From the NCBI GenBank assembly GCA_963169695.1, contig CAUJDS010000022.1:1-46971 (forward strand): 46,971 bases of DNA. Direction: 5' to 3'. The notes under the pieces are model-generated. The model worked only from the letters and a program-made list of their open reading frames with translations. It was not told where the DNA came from and made no database searches. The position numbers and the translations under genes were made by a program. Numbering within the stretch: position 1 is the stretch's first letter; each line of letters begins with the position of its first letter. This document shows positions 38,377-46,842 of this stretch, in pieces. Origin of the DNA: Bdellovibrionota bacterium (GTDB lineage: Bacteria > Bdellovibrionota > UBA1018 > CAUJDS01).

Positions 38377-38428
38377 ATTAACTGCACTCTTTCAGTAGGT
38401 TAGTTATATCCCTGGGGTATTGCGAATT
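38377..38428 (-). promoter_or_regulatory. Possible promoter between the divergent nuoN-like gene and nuoA
   Basis: A 52-nt gap without a hairpin-plus-T terminator. TATAAC at 38408-38403 would place a start about 20 nt upstream of nuoA, but the -35 region (TAGAAT, 17-nt spacer) is poor. Transcription from the upstream module could also simply continue. Confidence 0.2.
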
Positions 38429-39910
38429 CTACCACAAAACCCATTGAATCGAGCTTCGCGTCCACTGAAGGACACTCTCTGCAAAACAAATGAGCAGGGC
38501 CACAGGTACCATAAGGGAAAGTAAAAAAATCCTTCTGAATCGTGATTCGCCGGAATCCGCAGAAACTGAAACTGGCGAATCGGTCCGCTGAGTCAGAACA
38601 AAAGTAATCTTGCCCAGAACGATGATCCAAAGCACCCAAGAGAAAACGGACGCTGCCCCAAGCACGAGCCGATGCTGCTTCACCACCGAATCAAGAAGGG
38701 TGAATTGACTCAAATAGCCAGGACTTGGAGGAAGCCCAAGAAAGCAGGCCAAAAACACAATAAAGCAGAGCGTTTCAATTGGGCGCTTATAGAATATTCC
38801 ACGGAAATCACTCAAGACCGGACTTTGAGTTGCGTCAAAGAGAAAGGAGTAACTAGCAAAAACTCCTGATACAGAAAAAAGAAGCGTCGTCCAATGATAC
38901 ATCGCGGCAGCAAGACTTTGATGATCAAGAACTACGACGCCTAAAAAGGCAAAGCCCATTTGTGAAAGCATCAGGTAGGATAGCGTTCTCTTCAGTGATT
39001 TCTGATGCATGGAGCCAAGAGCCCCAATGAGAACGGTCAGTCCTGCACAGAACGAAAGGATCTCTCCCCAATTCCCAGGAAAAACAAAGTGGGACGCGTC
39101 GGCCGGATCCTTTCCGGCAAATATCACAATGGTGATTCTTAAAAAGTAGGCAACCGCTGTCATCGGAAAAGCCAACGCCAAGTAAGCGGCACTGGGAGTA
39201 GGGGCACCATCAAAAACATCTACCGTCCAAAAATAAAGCGGGAAAATCCCAAGCTGAAATGCGACGGAAGAAAAAAAACAGGCAAAAACAATGAGCAATT
39301 GACCCGAGTCTAGAGGTGTCTGTGCAAGGATGGATTTGATTTCGTAGATATTGAAAGAGCGGGTCGCTTGATACAAAACGGCCGCAGCCAATAAGAAGAA
39401 GAAGGAGGACAAGACTTGGAAGACTAGCAACTTGTAACCAGCCTCGGCAGAGGTAGCTGACTGCCGATCCGCGCCCAATAGAAAGACAGACAAGGCAACA
39501 AAAGCCTGTAAGCTTACAAAAATCAAAAGAAGATCACCCGCGCTGGTTGCTACAAACTGAGTGAGCACCGCCGCAATCAGAAAGATGAACATCTCTCCAT
39601 AGCGCGATGGAGAGATCTCCTTCGAAAAGGAAACAGCAATTACAGTGAGAACTCCTAGAAAAATAAACAGGAAGTGAAAGAAGATTGAAACTCCATCAAT
39701 CAAGATGGTCTTGTCGTATAGACTCTGGCCCAAGAGCGCATAATCAAAAACCAGGCGAACTCCGGCCGTAAAGAGTCCAAGCAATGCTGTCCAGATGACC
39801 AACCGATACTTCTCAGAGGCGTAGGCAGTTTCGGTTATCACCAACCCAATCAGAGTCAAACAAAGGACGATTTCAGGAATAAGTGCGTTCAGAAGATTCA
39901 TGGCCCTCAC
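38429..39910 (-). CDS. nuoN: Divergent NuoN paralogue lacking proton-channel residues
   Basis: 493 residues from a GTG at 39910 whose bases overlap the previous stop (GTGA); an ATG at 39901 is possible. About fourteen membrane helices. It aligns with NuoN (25082-26596) over helix 5, the VDVFDGAPTP loop and the LGLPPSPGYL region, but the channel residues differ: Glu148 to Gln135, Lys233 to Gln219, Lys263 to Pro249, distal Lys to Gln402, and the HTGY His to Gln. Proton pumping by the usual route should be impossible. The frame is intact, so this is a maintained protein, not a broken gene. Last gene of the second module, 52 nt before nuoA. Confidence 0.9.
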   Translation of the reverse strand: MRAMNLLNALIPEIVLCLTLIGLVITETAYASEKYRLVIWTALLGLFTAGVRLVFDYALLGQSLYDKTILIDGVSIFFHFLFIFLGVLTVIAVSFSKEISPSRYGEMFIFLIAAVLTQFVATSAGDLLLIFVSLQAFVALSVFLLGADRQSATSAEAGYKLLVFQVLSSFFFLLAAAVLYQATRSFNIYEIKSILAQTPLDSGQLLIVFACFFSSVAFQLGIFPLYFWTVDVFDGAPTPSAAYLALAFPMTAVAYFLRITIVIFAGKDPADASHFVFPGNWGEILSFCAGLTVLIGALGSMHQKSLKRTLSYLMLSQMGFAFLGVVVLDHQSLAAAMYHWTTLLFSVSGVFASYSFLFDATQSPVLSDFRGIFYKRPIETLCFIVFLACFLGLPPSPGYLSQFTLLDSVVKQHRLVLGAASVFSWVLWIIVLGKITFVLTQRTDSPVSVSADSGESRFRRIFLLSLMVPVALLICFAESVLQWTRSSIQWVLW

Positions 39911-41421
39911 TTCATCATTGAAAGGACCATCGCGACTGAGGGACGAACCAACTCTAAAAGTGGCCTTGGAAAAAATCCCAATACAATAAGACAGAAGACG
40001 ATGGGCAGAATTAAACTCTTTTCTCGGAGTGAGAGATCGAACACCTCTTTTGAATCACTGCCATGAGCTGCACCTAGAAAAATACTTCGATAAACACTAA
40101 AAAATTGATAGCCAATAAGGAAAACCCCAAGTGCAATCATCGTCATGGGAAGTGGATAAGACGAATAGCTGCCCATCATTATAAGTGATTGCCCAATGAA
40201 GCCGCCTAAGCCAGGCAAGCCCAACATTCCCGCGAAGACCAGAGCCGTAAGTAATGCCAAAAATGGTGTGAAGGCGACCCATCCACCGAAATTGGGTTTT
40301 CCTTCGTCGCTAACAAATGCTGAATGCCCCATTCGATCTCGAACAGATCCCACAAAGAACCCAAATCCCGTCAATGCCAAACCTTGGACAAGGAGCTGAT
40401 AGATAGCACCCACTACACCAGCCGAATCTCGAGATCCAAGGCCTACCAACACCACGCCCATCTGGGTCATGGCAGCGTATGCCATCAGCAATCGCAACTC
40501 TCTTTGTGATACCGCCATAAGCGCTCCGAAGATCACATTGATTGCTCCCAAGGCAACAATCACATGAGACCAACGCGAAAACTCGGCTGGGAATAGGGAG
40601 AGTGCCAAACGGGCAAATACCGCTAGCCCAATTGGAGCAGTGATTGCGCTCAATAGGACGAAAAAGGATGCGGGGCTCTGGGTCGCCTGAAATGTAAACC
40701 AGCCATGAAAGGGCCAGAGCGGAAGCCGACAAGCAATACCCATAGAAAGGAGTAAAAAAGCGATCGAAGCAATGGGAACCTGGGATCCAAATAGGTCGAA
40801 GGTGCCATGGATTCGGTCACCCATGAGATCCTTAATTGAAAAGGAATGCGGCTCGACTGAAAAATAAATAATCACCAATGCCATAAGGAACAAAGCGTTT
40901 CCTAGGGCTGACATCGTTATAAATCGAAATGCCGATGCCTCTCGCTCCTGTCCTCCCCATACAGCAAAAAGAAAATACAAAGGAACCGCGGTAAAGGACC
41001 AGAAGAAGACCATCAGGAAAAGGTCCTGAGATACCACGCTGCCTAGAAAGCCAGTCTGAAGAAGCAGAAACAAGCCAAAAACCCCGGGGGCTCCCTGCTT
41101 GCGATTCCACTCGGACAAAACCAAAAGAGGAAAGACGATGGAAATCAAAATAACAAAAAGTACATTGAGACCATCCAGACCTACGTCGTAGGTCATTGCA
41201 TAGGATCCGACCCAGTTAAAAACTTCATTGATTTGGAGGCCAGGTTGATTGCCGTGTAGCGAACTCACCATGACAATTCCAACTAAAGAACTCATCAAAC
41301 TTGCGGTAATTGCTATCCATCGACAAAGGGTTGAACGACCACCCATCAGTGGAGTGACAACTTCTAGGAGAGCACCCAAGAAAGGAATGGCAATCATGAG
41401 TGAAATGAGATGGCTCGACAC
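39907..41421 (-). CDS. nuoM: Divergent NuoM paralogue lacking proton-channel residues
   Basis: 504 residues from a GTG with GGAGATCG upstream. It aligns well with NuoM of the canonical operon (QDLFLMVFFWSFTAVPLYFLFAVWGG against [26 protein letters not shown]). Substitutions at the pump positions: Glu147 to Ser142, Lys236 to Arg232, Lys267 to Pro263, distal Glu to Gln411, and both conserved His (SHMG, LNHG) to Gln. Everything else that shapes the fold remains. It overlaps the following NuoN paralogue by 4 nt and begins 23 nt after the NuoL paralogue. Confidence 0.9.
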   Translation of the reverse strand: MSSHLISLMIAIPFLGALLEVVTPLMGGRSTLCRWIAITASLMSSLVGIVMVSSLHGNQPGLQINEVFNWVGSYAMTYDVGLDGLNVLFVILISIVFPLLVLSEWNRKQGAPGVFGLFLLLQTGFLGSVVSQDLFLMVFFWSFTAVPLYFLFAVWGGQEREASAFRFITMSALGNALFLMALVIIYFSVEPHSFSIKDLMGDRIHGTFDLFGSQVPIASIAFLLLSMGIACRLPLWPFHGWFTFQATQSPASFFVLLSAITAPIGLAVFARLALSLFPAEFSRWSHVIVALGAINVIFGALMAVSQRELRLLMAYAAMTQMGVVLVGLGSRDSAGVVGAIYQLLVQGLALTGFGFFVGSVRDRMGHSAFVSDEGKPNFGGWVAFTPFLALLTALVFAGMLGLPGLGGFIGQSLIMMGSYSSYPLPMTMIALGVFLIGYQFFSVYRSIFLGAAHGSDSKEVFDLSLREKSLILPIVFCLIVLGFFPRPLLELVRPSVAMVLSMMK

Positions 41422-41444
41422 GAATTACGATCTCCCTTCAGGCA

Positions 41445-43379
41445 CTAAAGTAGGGCGCAATAATACCCCAGCAAGACGAGAATAGATGCAGTTGCCATCA
41501 AAACATACCATTGAACGTCTCCATTTTGCACCGCCTGAAGCGTACGAGAACCAAACTGAATAGACTTTCGCGCGGAGGCATCTATAGCCTTCAAAAAACC
41601 AATATCGGACAATTTGATTCCTCGCGACATACTTACGACTGCCTTCAAAACCAAAGCTGGAGCGGCAAAATGAATGAGCTTCTCTGCTAACCAATATTCA
41701 ATGGAGTAGGCTCCCTGAACCAAGAGTCGAAGTCCATTTTGGCCCAACTCATCCAATCGTAGTACTTTTTCACCCCAGGCCCAAAACCTTGGAAATCGTG
41801 CCATTAAAATGGTCCATCGATGCCGAAGCCCATAGGCCACCCCAATCCCGAGAATTAAGCACGTCGCATAATAGCCGGTGGCCCGAATAAACCGGGGATG
41901 ATCCAGAAAGCTTTCAGTGGCTCCTGCAAAATAGGAAAGGATCCATGCCGAACCGACTCGATCAAAATCTCCCCAAAGCAGACCTCCACTGAGTGACCCC
42001 GTCCAGAGCACCGCCAATCCAAGCAGGAACCAGAGAGCGACAATCACATAGGCCCCCTTAGTCCATGTATTCAGTGCGGATCGCTCGAGAGCTTGGATAC
42101 CAACCTTCCAAACCAGCCATACGCTAAGAAAAAACCCAAAAGCCAAAAGTACCAACTCTACTGATACAGCTTGAAGGGATTGAAACAATTCCATCAGTGG
42201 AGCCGTGCCCACAAAACATACGCCACCACTTCCAAGGATAGAACCCAGGATCACAATAAACCGAATTGGCGTGGCACTGACCTTCGTTTCACCCGGTTGT
42301 TCCTTTTCTGAAACGACCCGGCTCAGGATAAGACTCGCCAGAAGCACTCCCGTAAAATACAAGAACGCTTGCCTTGGCCCAGTGGAAAATAGCATGAAGA
42401 GCACCAAGAGATAGCCGCCGCTTATCCAAGCAACAAAAGACTTTACAACCGAGCGCTGAAAAAGACCGATTGTAAAACTAAAAAGTGACAGACTTACCGC
42501 AATAAGGGCTCCAACTTGCCTCAAGCCCACAGCTTCAATGGCTGGCAGCGTTCTCACAAGAAAGCCCAAGAAGAGCGCTCCCTGGAGGTGTTGAAAAATA
42601 AAACTGCGCTGAAGCAATGCCCCTGGAGGCAACTTTCGAATCCAGCCCAGAAAAGGGAAGGGCCTAAATCCGACAAAAATCCCTGCCAGAAAAAGGGCCT
42701 TACCCCAAACTAGGGCATGGGTGACAACTTCGACCTTATAGACATCCAGTCTTTGATACCCACTCGAATCAAAGGCAATGGCCGATCCAGATACCATTAA
42801 GGTCATGGCTAAAAAAATCTCTCGAATGCTTCGCTCAAAGAAATGACTTTCTTCAATATTCTTGGATGACTGACTGACCCCCCAAAAAACCTGCCCAATA
42901 AGGAAGATGCCCAATCCTAAATAAGCCATCCAGATCGTCGCAGAAATCCACACACCAAGGACACCCACGACAGAAATCACGGTGGCTGCACTTGTGAGAG
43001 GACTTACGGGAGCTGACTTCCGATATTCGGACATCGCAAGGAATAAAAAAGTAACCAAGCTAAGGAAGGTGACAAAAAGAATACCCAAAGGATCGATAAA
43101 AAATCCAAATTGAACTTCATTGTGAGATTGGCTGGATTGCCACCAACGGGCCACCTCGACGAATGCGGCCATTCCCCCGACCCACATCCCATGCCACTCA
43201 AAACAGGCAGCCACCAATAAGAGTGCCATGCCCAGAATGGCGCTCCACGGAGAGAAAGCTCGAAACCTCTTGCCACCCAATACTTGCAAAAAAGCAAGCG
43301 CTGCAGCCAGCGCAAAAGCGCCCACAAAAAGTGGGAAATGTTGGATCGACTCAGCAAGTACCATAGGTGACTCGTTCAA
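41445..43379 (-). CDS. nuoL: Highly divergent NuoL paralogue
   Basis: 644 residues, strongly hydrophobic, from a TTG that overlaps the preceding TGA (TTGA) with AAGGA 7 nt upstream. Homology to NuoL is seen at FIDPLGILFVTFLSLVTFLF (against LDALSGLFVLVITGVGTLIH) and in the C-terminus (VQNGDVQWYVLMATASILVL against IQTGSVQSYGVLILLGLVL). At the channel sites the alignment gives Glu152 to Leu, Lys234 to Gly and His259 to Phe; the FSKDE segment is gone. It is the least conserved subunit of the module, but its C-terminal lateral-helix region persists, so it may still clamp the membrane arm. Confidence 0.8.
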   Translation of the reverse strand: MNESPMVLAESIQHFPLFVGAFALAAALAFLQVLGGKRFRAFSPWSAILGMALLLVAACFEWHGMWVGGMAAFVEVARWWQSSQSHNEVQFGFFIDPLGILFVTFLSLVTFLFLAMSEYRKSAPVSPLTSAATVISVVGVLGVWISATIWMAYLGLGIFLIGQVFWGVSQSSKNIEESHFFERSIREIFLAMTLMVSGSAIAFDSSGYQRLDVYKVEVVTHALVWGKALFLAGIFVGFRPFPFLGWIRKLPPGALLQRSFIFQHLQGALFLGFLVRTLPAIEAVGLRQVGALIAVSLSLFSFTIGLFQRSVVKSFVAWISGGYLLVLFMLFSTGPRQAFLYFTGVLLASLILSRVVSEKEQPGETKVSATPIRFIVILGSILGSGGVCFVGTAPLMELFQSLQAVSVELVLLAFGFFLSVWLVWKVGIQALERSALNTWTKGAYVIVALWFLLGLAVLWTGSLSGGLLWGDFDRVGSAWILSYFAGATESFLDHPRFIRATGYYATCLILGIGVAYGLRHRWTILMARFPRFWAWGEKVLRLDELGQNGLRLLVQGAYSIEYWLAEKLIHFAAPALVLKAVVSMSRGIKLSDIGFLKAIDASARKSIQFGSRTLQAVQNGDVQWYVLMATASILVLLGYYCALL

Positions 43380-43672
43380 TTGCGAATCCTTTTCAGATCA
43401 GAAATAGCTACTCTATTGGATCTTTGATAAATTCGCGCAGCTAGCGCGTACGATACGGCTTGATATACGGCGCCGATCGCCAAGATAAAAATACCAAATG
43501 CCAACCCAGGCTCTTGGGATCCTCCTCCATAGGCAATGAAAACGAAGAGACTCGAAAAACCGAAGAACAAAATTTGGGTTCCCACAATAAACCCAATAAA
43601 GCTTTGGGATGATGCAATCCCTACAAAACCCAAAACCGAAAGAATTACCGAAATGAGATAAATCAAAACCAA
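43376..43672 (-). CDS. nuoK: Divergent NuoK paralogue without membrane glutamates
   Basis: 98 residues, three membrane helices like NuoK. The positions of the two pathway glutamates are Gln33 (IVGTQILFFG against MSIELMLNA) and Ala68 (LAIGAVYQA against VAAAESAVG). The only Glu in the protein is residue 54 in a loop. It starts 6 nt after the NuoJ paralogue and overlaps the NuoL paralogue by 4 nt. Size, topology and gene order support the assignment despite low identity. Confidence 0.8.
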   Translation of the reverse strand: MVLIYLISVILSVLGFVGIASSQSFIGFIVGTQILFFGFSSLFVFIAYGGGSQEPGLAFGIFILAIGAVYQAVSYALAARIYQRSNRVAISDLKRIRN

Positions 43673-43678
43673 TCCTCC

Positions 43679-44137
43679 CTACCGACGAGCCAGAACTCCG
43701 ACTCCAATAATCACCACAAAGAGTAAGATCCCCATCAATTCCAATGAAAGAAACTGATGCCCCACAAGGTACTGCCCGAGTTGAACTAATCCCAAGTTAG
43801 AATTAGGCAAAACAGAAAATAGCGCATGGCCAGAAAACCCAAATCCCAGTAGCGCCAAGAATACAAGACCAAGAAGTAGCGATACAATAAACTTCCTAGG
43901 CTCCACTGCTCGAGACTGGTGAGAATGCAGAAAGCCAAAAAAGAAATACAAAACCCCACTTACTGTCACCAATAAAACTTGAATAAACGCCAAGAAATCC
44001 GATCCGATGCTTAAGTAGGTGCAGCCCAACGCTAAGCCGGAAAGCCATAGTAACCAAAATATGGCTCGAGTGGAGCGAGCAATGATCGCACCAAAACTAA
44101 AAACCACCGCCAAACTTCCAAAGAAAAGAACGTCCAT
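43679..44137 (-). CDS. nuoJ: Divergent NuoJ paralogue
   Basis: 152 residues from the ATG at 44137 (7 nt after the NuoI paralogue); the open frame to 44260 overlaps that gene and adds non-homologous residues. About five membrane helices. The third helix reads QVLLVTVSGVLYFFFG against QVLVYAGAVMVLFVFV in NuoJ, so the gating Tyr is Val and the Ala-Gly turn is Thr-Val. Assigned mainly by order (I-J-K) and topology. Confidence 0.72.
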   Translation of the reverse strand: MDVLFFGSLAVVFSFGAIIARSTRAIFWLLWLSGLALGCTYLSIGSDFLAFIQVLLVTVSGVLYFFFGFLHSHQSRAVEPRKFIVSLLLGLVFLALLGFGFSGHALFSVLPNSNLGLVQLGQYLVGHQFLSLELMGILLFVVIIGVGVLARR

Positions 44138-44144
44138 TTCTGAG

Positions 44145-44669
44145 TTATTCCACTTCTTCCATCGGGCGCATTCGCTCCCATTTTTCACGTTGCTCCTTGG
44201 AAACCCAGCCCCGCCCAAATTGACTAAAGAGGTGTTCCCGCTGATAGTGCGCACCCTCATATCGCTTGGTGTGCTTCAGAGACGCTGGCTCACAGACCTC
44301 TACGCAAAGCCCACAAAGAATGCACCTTCCATAATCAATGTCATAAACTGCGACCCACTTCTTTCCTGTGGCTGGCTGATCTTGGACCTCTATGCGAATA
44401 CAATTGGCAGGACAAACAGCGGAACAGTCTCCGCATCCGGTACAGGCATCTACATCATTGAAAAGCATACCGCGGGACTTGACTGGCAAATCATCTTCCG
44501 TTCTGGAAGACACTGGGTCCGGGTACTGCTCGGTGACTTCTTTGCGATGCTCTCCCCATCCAAACAAATACGGCACAACAACCAGCGAGGACTCCAAGAG
44601 CGACCGAAACCCCCAATAGAGGCTTCTCATATAAGCGTAAATATTTCTGAAAATGGACAATGATATCAT
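44145..44669 (-). CDS. nuoI: NuoI paralogue with both [4Fe-4S] motifs kept
   Basis: 174 residues from the ATG at 44669, which overlaps the NuoH paralogue stop (ATGA); the longer frame to 44741 lies inside that gene. Cys76/79/82/86 (CTGCGDCSAVCP) and Cys116/119/122/126 (CILCGLCVEVCE) keep all eight ligands, with Glu in place of the usual Pro after the last Cys. Electron transfer through N6a/N6b should therefore still work. This contrasts with the loss of pump residues in the membrane subunits. Confidence 0.9.
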   Translation of the reverse strand: MISLSIFRNIYAYMRSLYWGFRSLLESSLVVVPYLFGWGEHRKEVTEQYPDPVSSRTEDDLPVKSRGMLFNDVDACTGCGDCSAVCPANCIRIEVQDQPATGKKWVAVYDIDYGRCILCGLCVEVCEPASLKHTKRYEGAHYQREHLFSQFGRGWVSKEQREKWERMRPMEEVE

Positions 44670-45709
44670 CCGTTGCCCCACATTCCCCAAAGCGTTTGTC
44701 CCAAAAGAGAGAGCAAAGACAATGGAACCAAGACACGCCATGAAAAATTGGTGACATGGTCCACTCGTAAGCGAGGACTAACGCGGCTTTGCCAAAAAAG
44801 AAAAACCATCAGTACAAAGGCCTTTACAATGACCAGAATCGCTTCAAGAAAACTCAAGCTCGTCTGCGACGAACTCCCCACTCCATCGCTAGAAAACTCC
44901 GGCAAATTCCAAGCCCCGCCAAAGGCACCCACCGCAAAAACGCACCACATAAAAAGTCCGTAGAAGCGAAAAATTCGGGTAAAAACAAGCGCGCGACCGG
45001 CTATGCCACGATAAACACCGCCGCTCATTTCTTGAGAGCCCACAGCGGCATCCATCGGCGGGAGGTGGAACATAGCTACTCCCGAGAGATAAAAAACAAT
45101 TCCGGCGAGAAACAGAAAGGGGCTGGAAAAAAGTGTCCAGTGATGAAAAGAAAATCCCTGTATCTCAGCGATAGCTTTCCATTGAAAGCTCCCAACATAG
45201 ACTCCCACGCAAAGGATGCTCAACATTGCTGGAAATAGTGCGACGAGAGATTGCGCCGCCATCCGAATTCCACCGATCCAACTCTCGACCCTTCCTAAGG
45301 ACAAGGCCAACCAAAGTTGGCTCAATGAAGCGATTGCAACAAAGACAAGAGGTAAAAGCAAACTAAGCTCAGTATCAAAGAGCAGGAAATAAGACCCGAG
45401 GGGCAACAATGCAGCCGAAGAATAGAGGACCAAGAATCCCACCAGCCACTGAAGGGTATCAGGAAGGTGATGCGTAGTAAGCGGCCGCTTAGCAAGCAAC
45501 TTGATCAGATCAGCCACTCCCTGAAACATACCCCGCGGTCCGACTAAACTGGGACCAATGCGGGCCTGCAAATCAGCAGAAAATTTTCTTTCGACGTAAC
45601 CCATCAACCCATAGAACGGAGCAAAGATTCCAATCCACACGACCGCCAATCGAATCACGCTATCGAGTAAAGAGGCCGCTAAGGTTTCCAAAAGAGACAC
45701 TCCATTCAA
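44666..45709 (-). CDS. nuoH: Divergent NuoH paralogue with altered quinone channel
   Basis: 347 residues, eight likely membrane helices, TTG start overlapping the NuoD stop by 4 nt. The N-terminal signature is conserved (YVERKFSADLQARIGPSLVGP). The quinone-channel parts are not: SYEL becomes VALF, and the acidic loop AETNRLPFDLPEGESE becomes YLSGVAMFHLPPMDAA, losing Glu, Arg and Asp residues used for quinone binding and coupling. It is unlike HycD/MbhM relatives in order and partners. No in-frame defect. Confidence 0.85.
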   Translation of the reverse strand: MNGVSLLETLAASLLDSVIRLAVVWIGIFAPFYGLMGYVERKFSADLQARIGPSLVGPRGMFQGVADLIKLLAKRPLTTHHLPDTLQWLVGFLVLYSSAALLPLGSYFLLFDTELSLLLPLVFVAIASLSQLWLALSLGRVESWIGGIRMAAQSLVALFPAMLSILCVGVYVGSFQWKAIAEIQGFSFHHWTLFSSPFLFLAGIVFYLSGVAMFHLPPMDAAVGSQEMSGGVYRGIAGRALVFTRIFRFYGLFMWCVFAVGAFGGAWNLPEFSSDGVGSSSQTSLSFLEAILVIVKAFVLMVFLFWQSRVSPRLRVDHVTNFSWRVLVPLSLLSLLGQTLWGMWGNG

Positions 45710-46212
45710 CGATCCAATTCCGAAACTGAAATATCAAAGCTGGTCAATATCGTAGCCAAATCTTCTAATTTTTGGCCAACTAAACTCCCTTGTGCAGCCA
45801 GGAGGTTAGAAAAAGAAGGCACTGAAAATTGTACCCTGACCGGCTTTTTCCCTCCGTCCGAAACCAAAAGGCATCCAACGGGTCCTCGAGGACCTTCAAC
45901 AAATTGCATGCTCTCGCCAGCTGGAAGGACGTAACCCTTTGAGATAGTTGGTCCATCAAAGAAACTTCCCGCAGGCAAAAGATCAGCACACTGCTTAATG
46001 ATTTCAATGCTCTCTTGAATTTCCCTTAAGCGCAGCAAGTAACGATCGTGACAATCGCCCTGGACTCCGTATTCTCCCAATCCGAGTGGGACATGGAAGG
46101 GCGTCTGGTCATAGAATGCGTAGGGATTTCTTTTTCGCAGGTCCCAGGCAATACCAGAAGCTCTTGCGGCAGGACCGCCTAGATTAAAATGCAATGCTAC
46201 TACCTTGTCCAA
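45706..46212 (-). pseudogene. nuoD: NuoD paralogue, C-terminal piece after an in-frame TAG
   Basis: 168 residues if restarted at the TTG at 46212. Reading continues in the same frame from the N-terminal piece (46255-46842), with only TAG at 46257-46255 between them; the codons after the TAG read FNYIFQKRTFGIGV, which aligns with NKIWCKRTVGVGV of canonical NuoD. It contains GDCHDRYLLRLREI and ends SVSELDR, where canonical NuoD ends IAGELDR. Either one nonsense mutation, a read-through codon or a sequence error. The stop overlaps the NuoH paralogue start. Confidence 0.7.
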
Positions 46213-46254
46213 AACCCCAATTCCAAAGGTCCGCTTCTGAAAAATATAATTGAA

Positions 46255-46842
46255 CTAATGGAGGTCGTTGTACTCCTTGATTCGAATGGAGATTTTTTCG
46301 CAAGCCTGTAAAACACGCTCCATGAATCCATCCGTCACATCTCCCTTCACTCCTCCAAGACAGAGAAAATGAAAGGTGAAACGTTGGCCAGTCAAGAGCT
46401 CAAAAAGATCCAAAAGCGTTTCGCGATCTCTCAGAATAAAATGAACGGCCGTTGAAGCTCCCACTGAATTTGCCATTTTTGCTAAGAAGCTCAAGGAACA
46501 AGCGATCCTGGTCAACTCCTCCAAAACCTGGCGTATCCAGACAGCACGTGCTGGTGGAGTAATTCTCAATAGCTCTTCTGCAGCCAAACAATAGGCAAGT
46601 TCGTAGGAAGATGCCGATTCGGAATCAATCCGATCAGTCAGCGGCAGGTGAGAAACCCAAGGCAATTCTTCAAAAAGTCTTTCCACTCCGCGATGTGAAT
46701 ATCCCCTGTTAAAGCGGACGCCTTCAATGATTTCGCCATCCAAGTCCAATGCAAATTTCAAGGGGCCTGGCAGTGATGGGTCAAACGGGCCCAGCTCCCA
46801 TTGCGTCCCTTCCTCTGAAGACGTCCTAGGCATTTCCAACAT
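46255..46842 (-). pseudogene. nuoD: NuoD paralogue, N-terminal piece ending at an in-frame TAG
   Basis: 195 residues from the ATG at 46842 (AGAAGG upstream); a GTG at 46902 and an ATG at 46833 are alternatives. Homology: GPFDPSLPGPLKF against GPTHPAMHGALRL, DRIDSESASSYELAYCLAAEEL against DRLNYCSALTNNMTYAMAVERL, and SVGASTAVHFILRDRE against DLGAFTFFLYGFHQRE. Thus the quinone His is Pro, the Tyr is Ser and the Asp is Ser. [NiFe]-type cysteine pairs are absent as well, so it is not a hydrogenase large subunit. The protein would normally run into the C-terminal piece. Confidence 0.72.
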
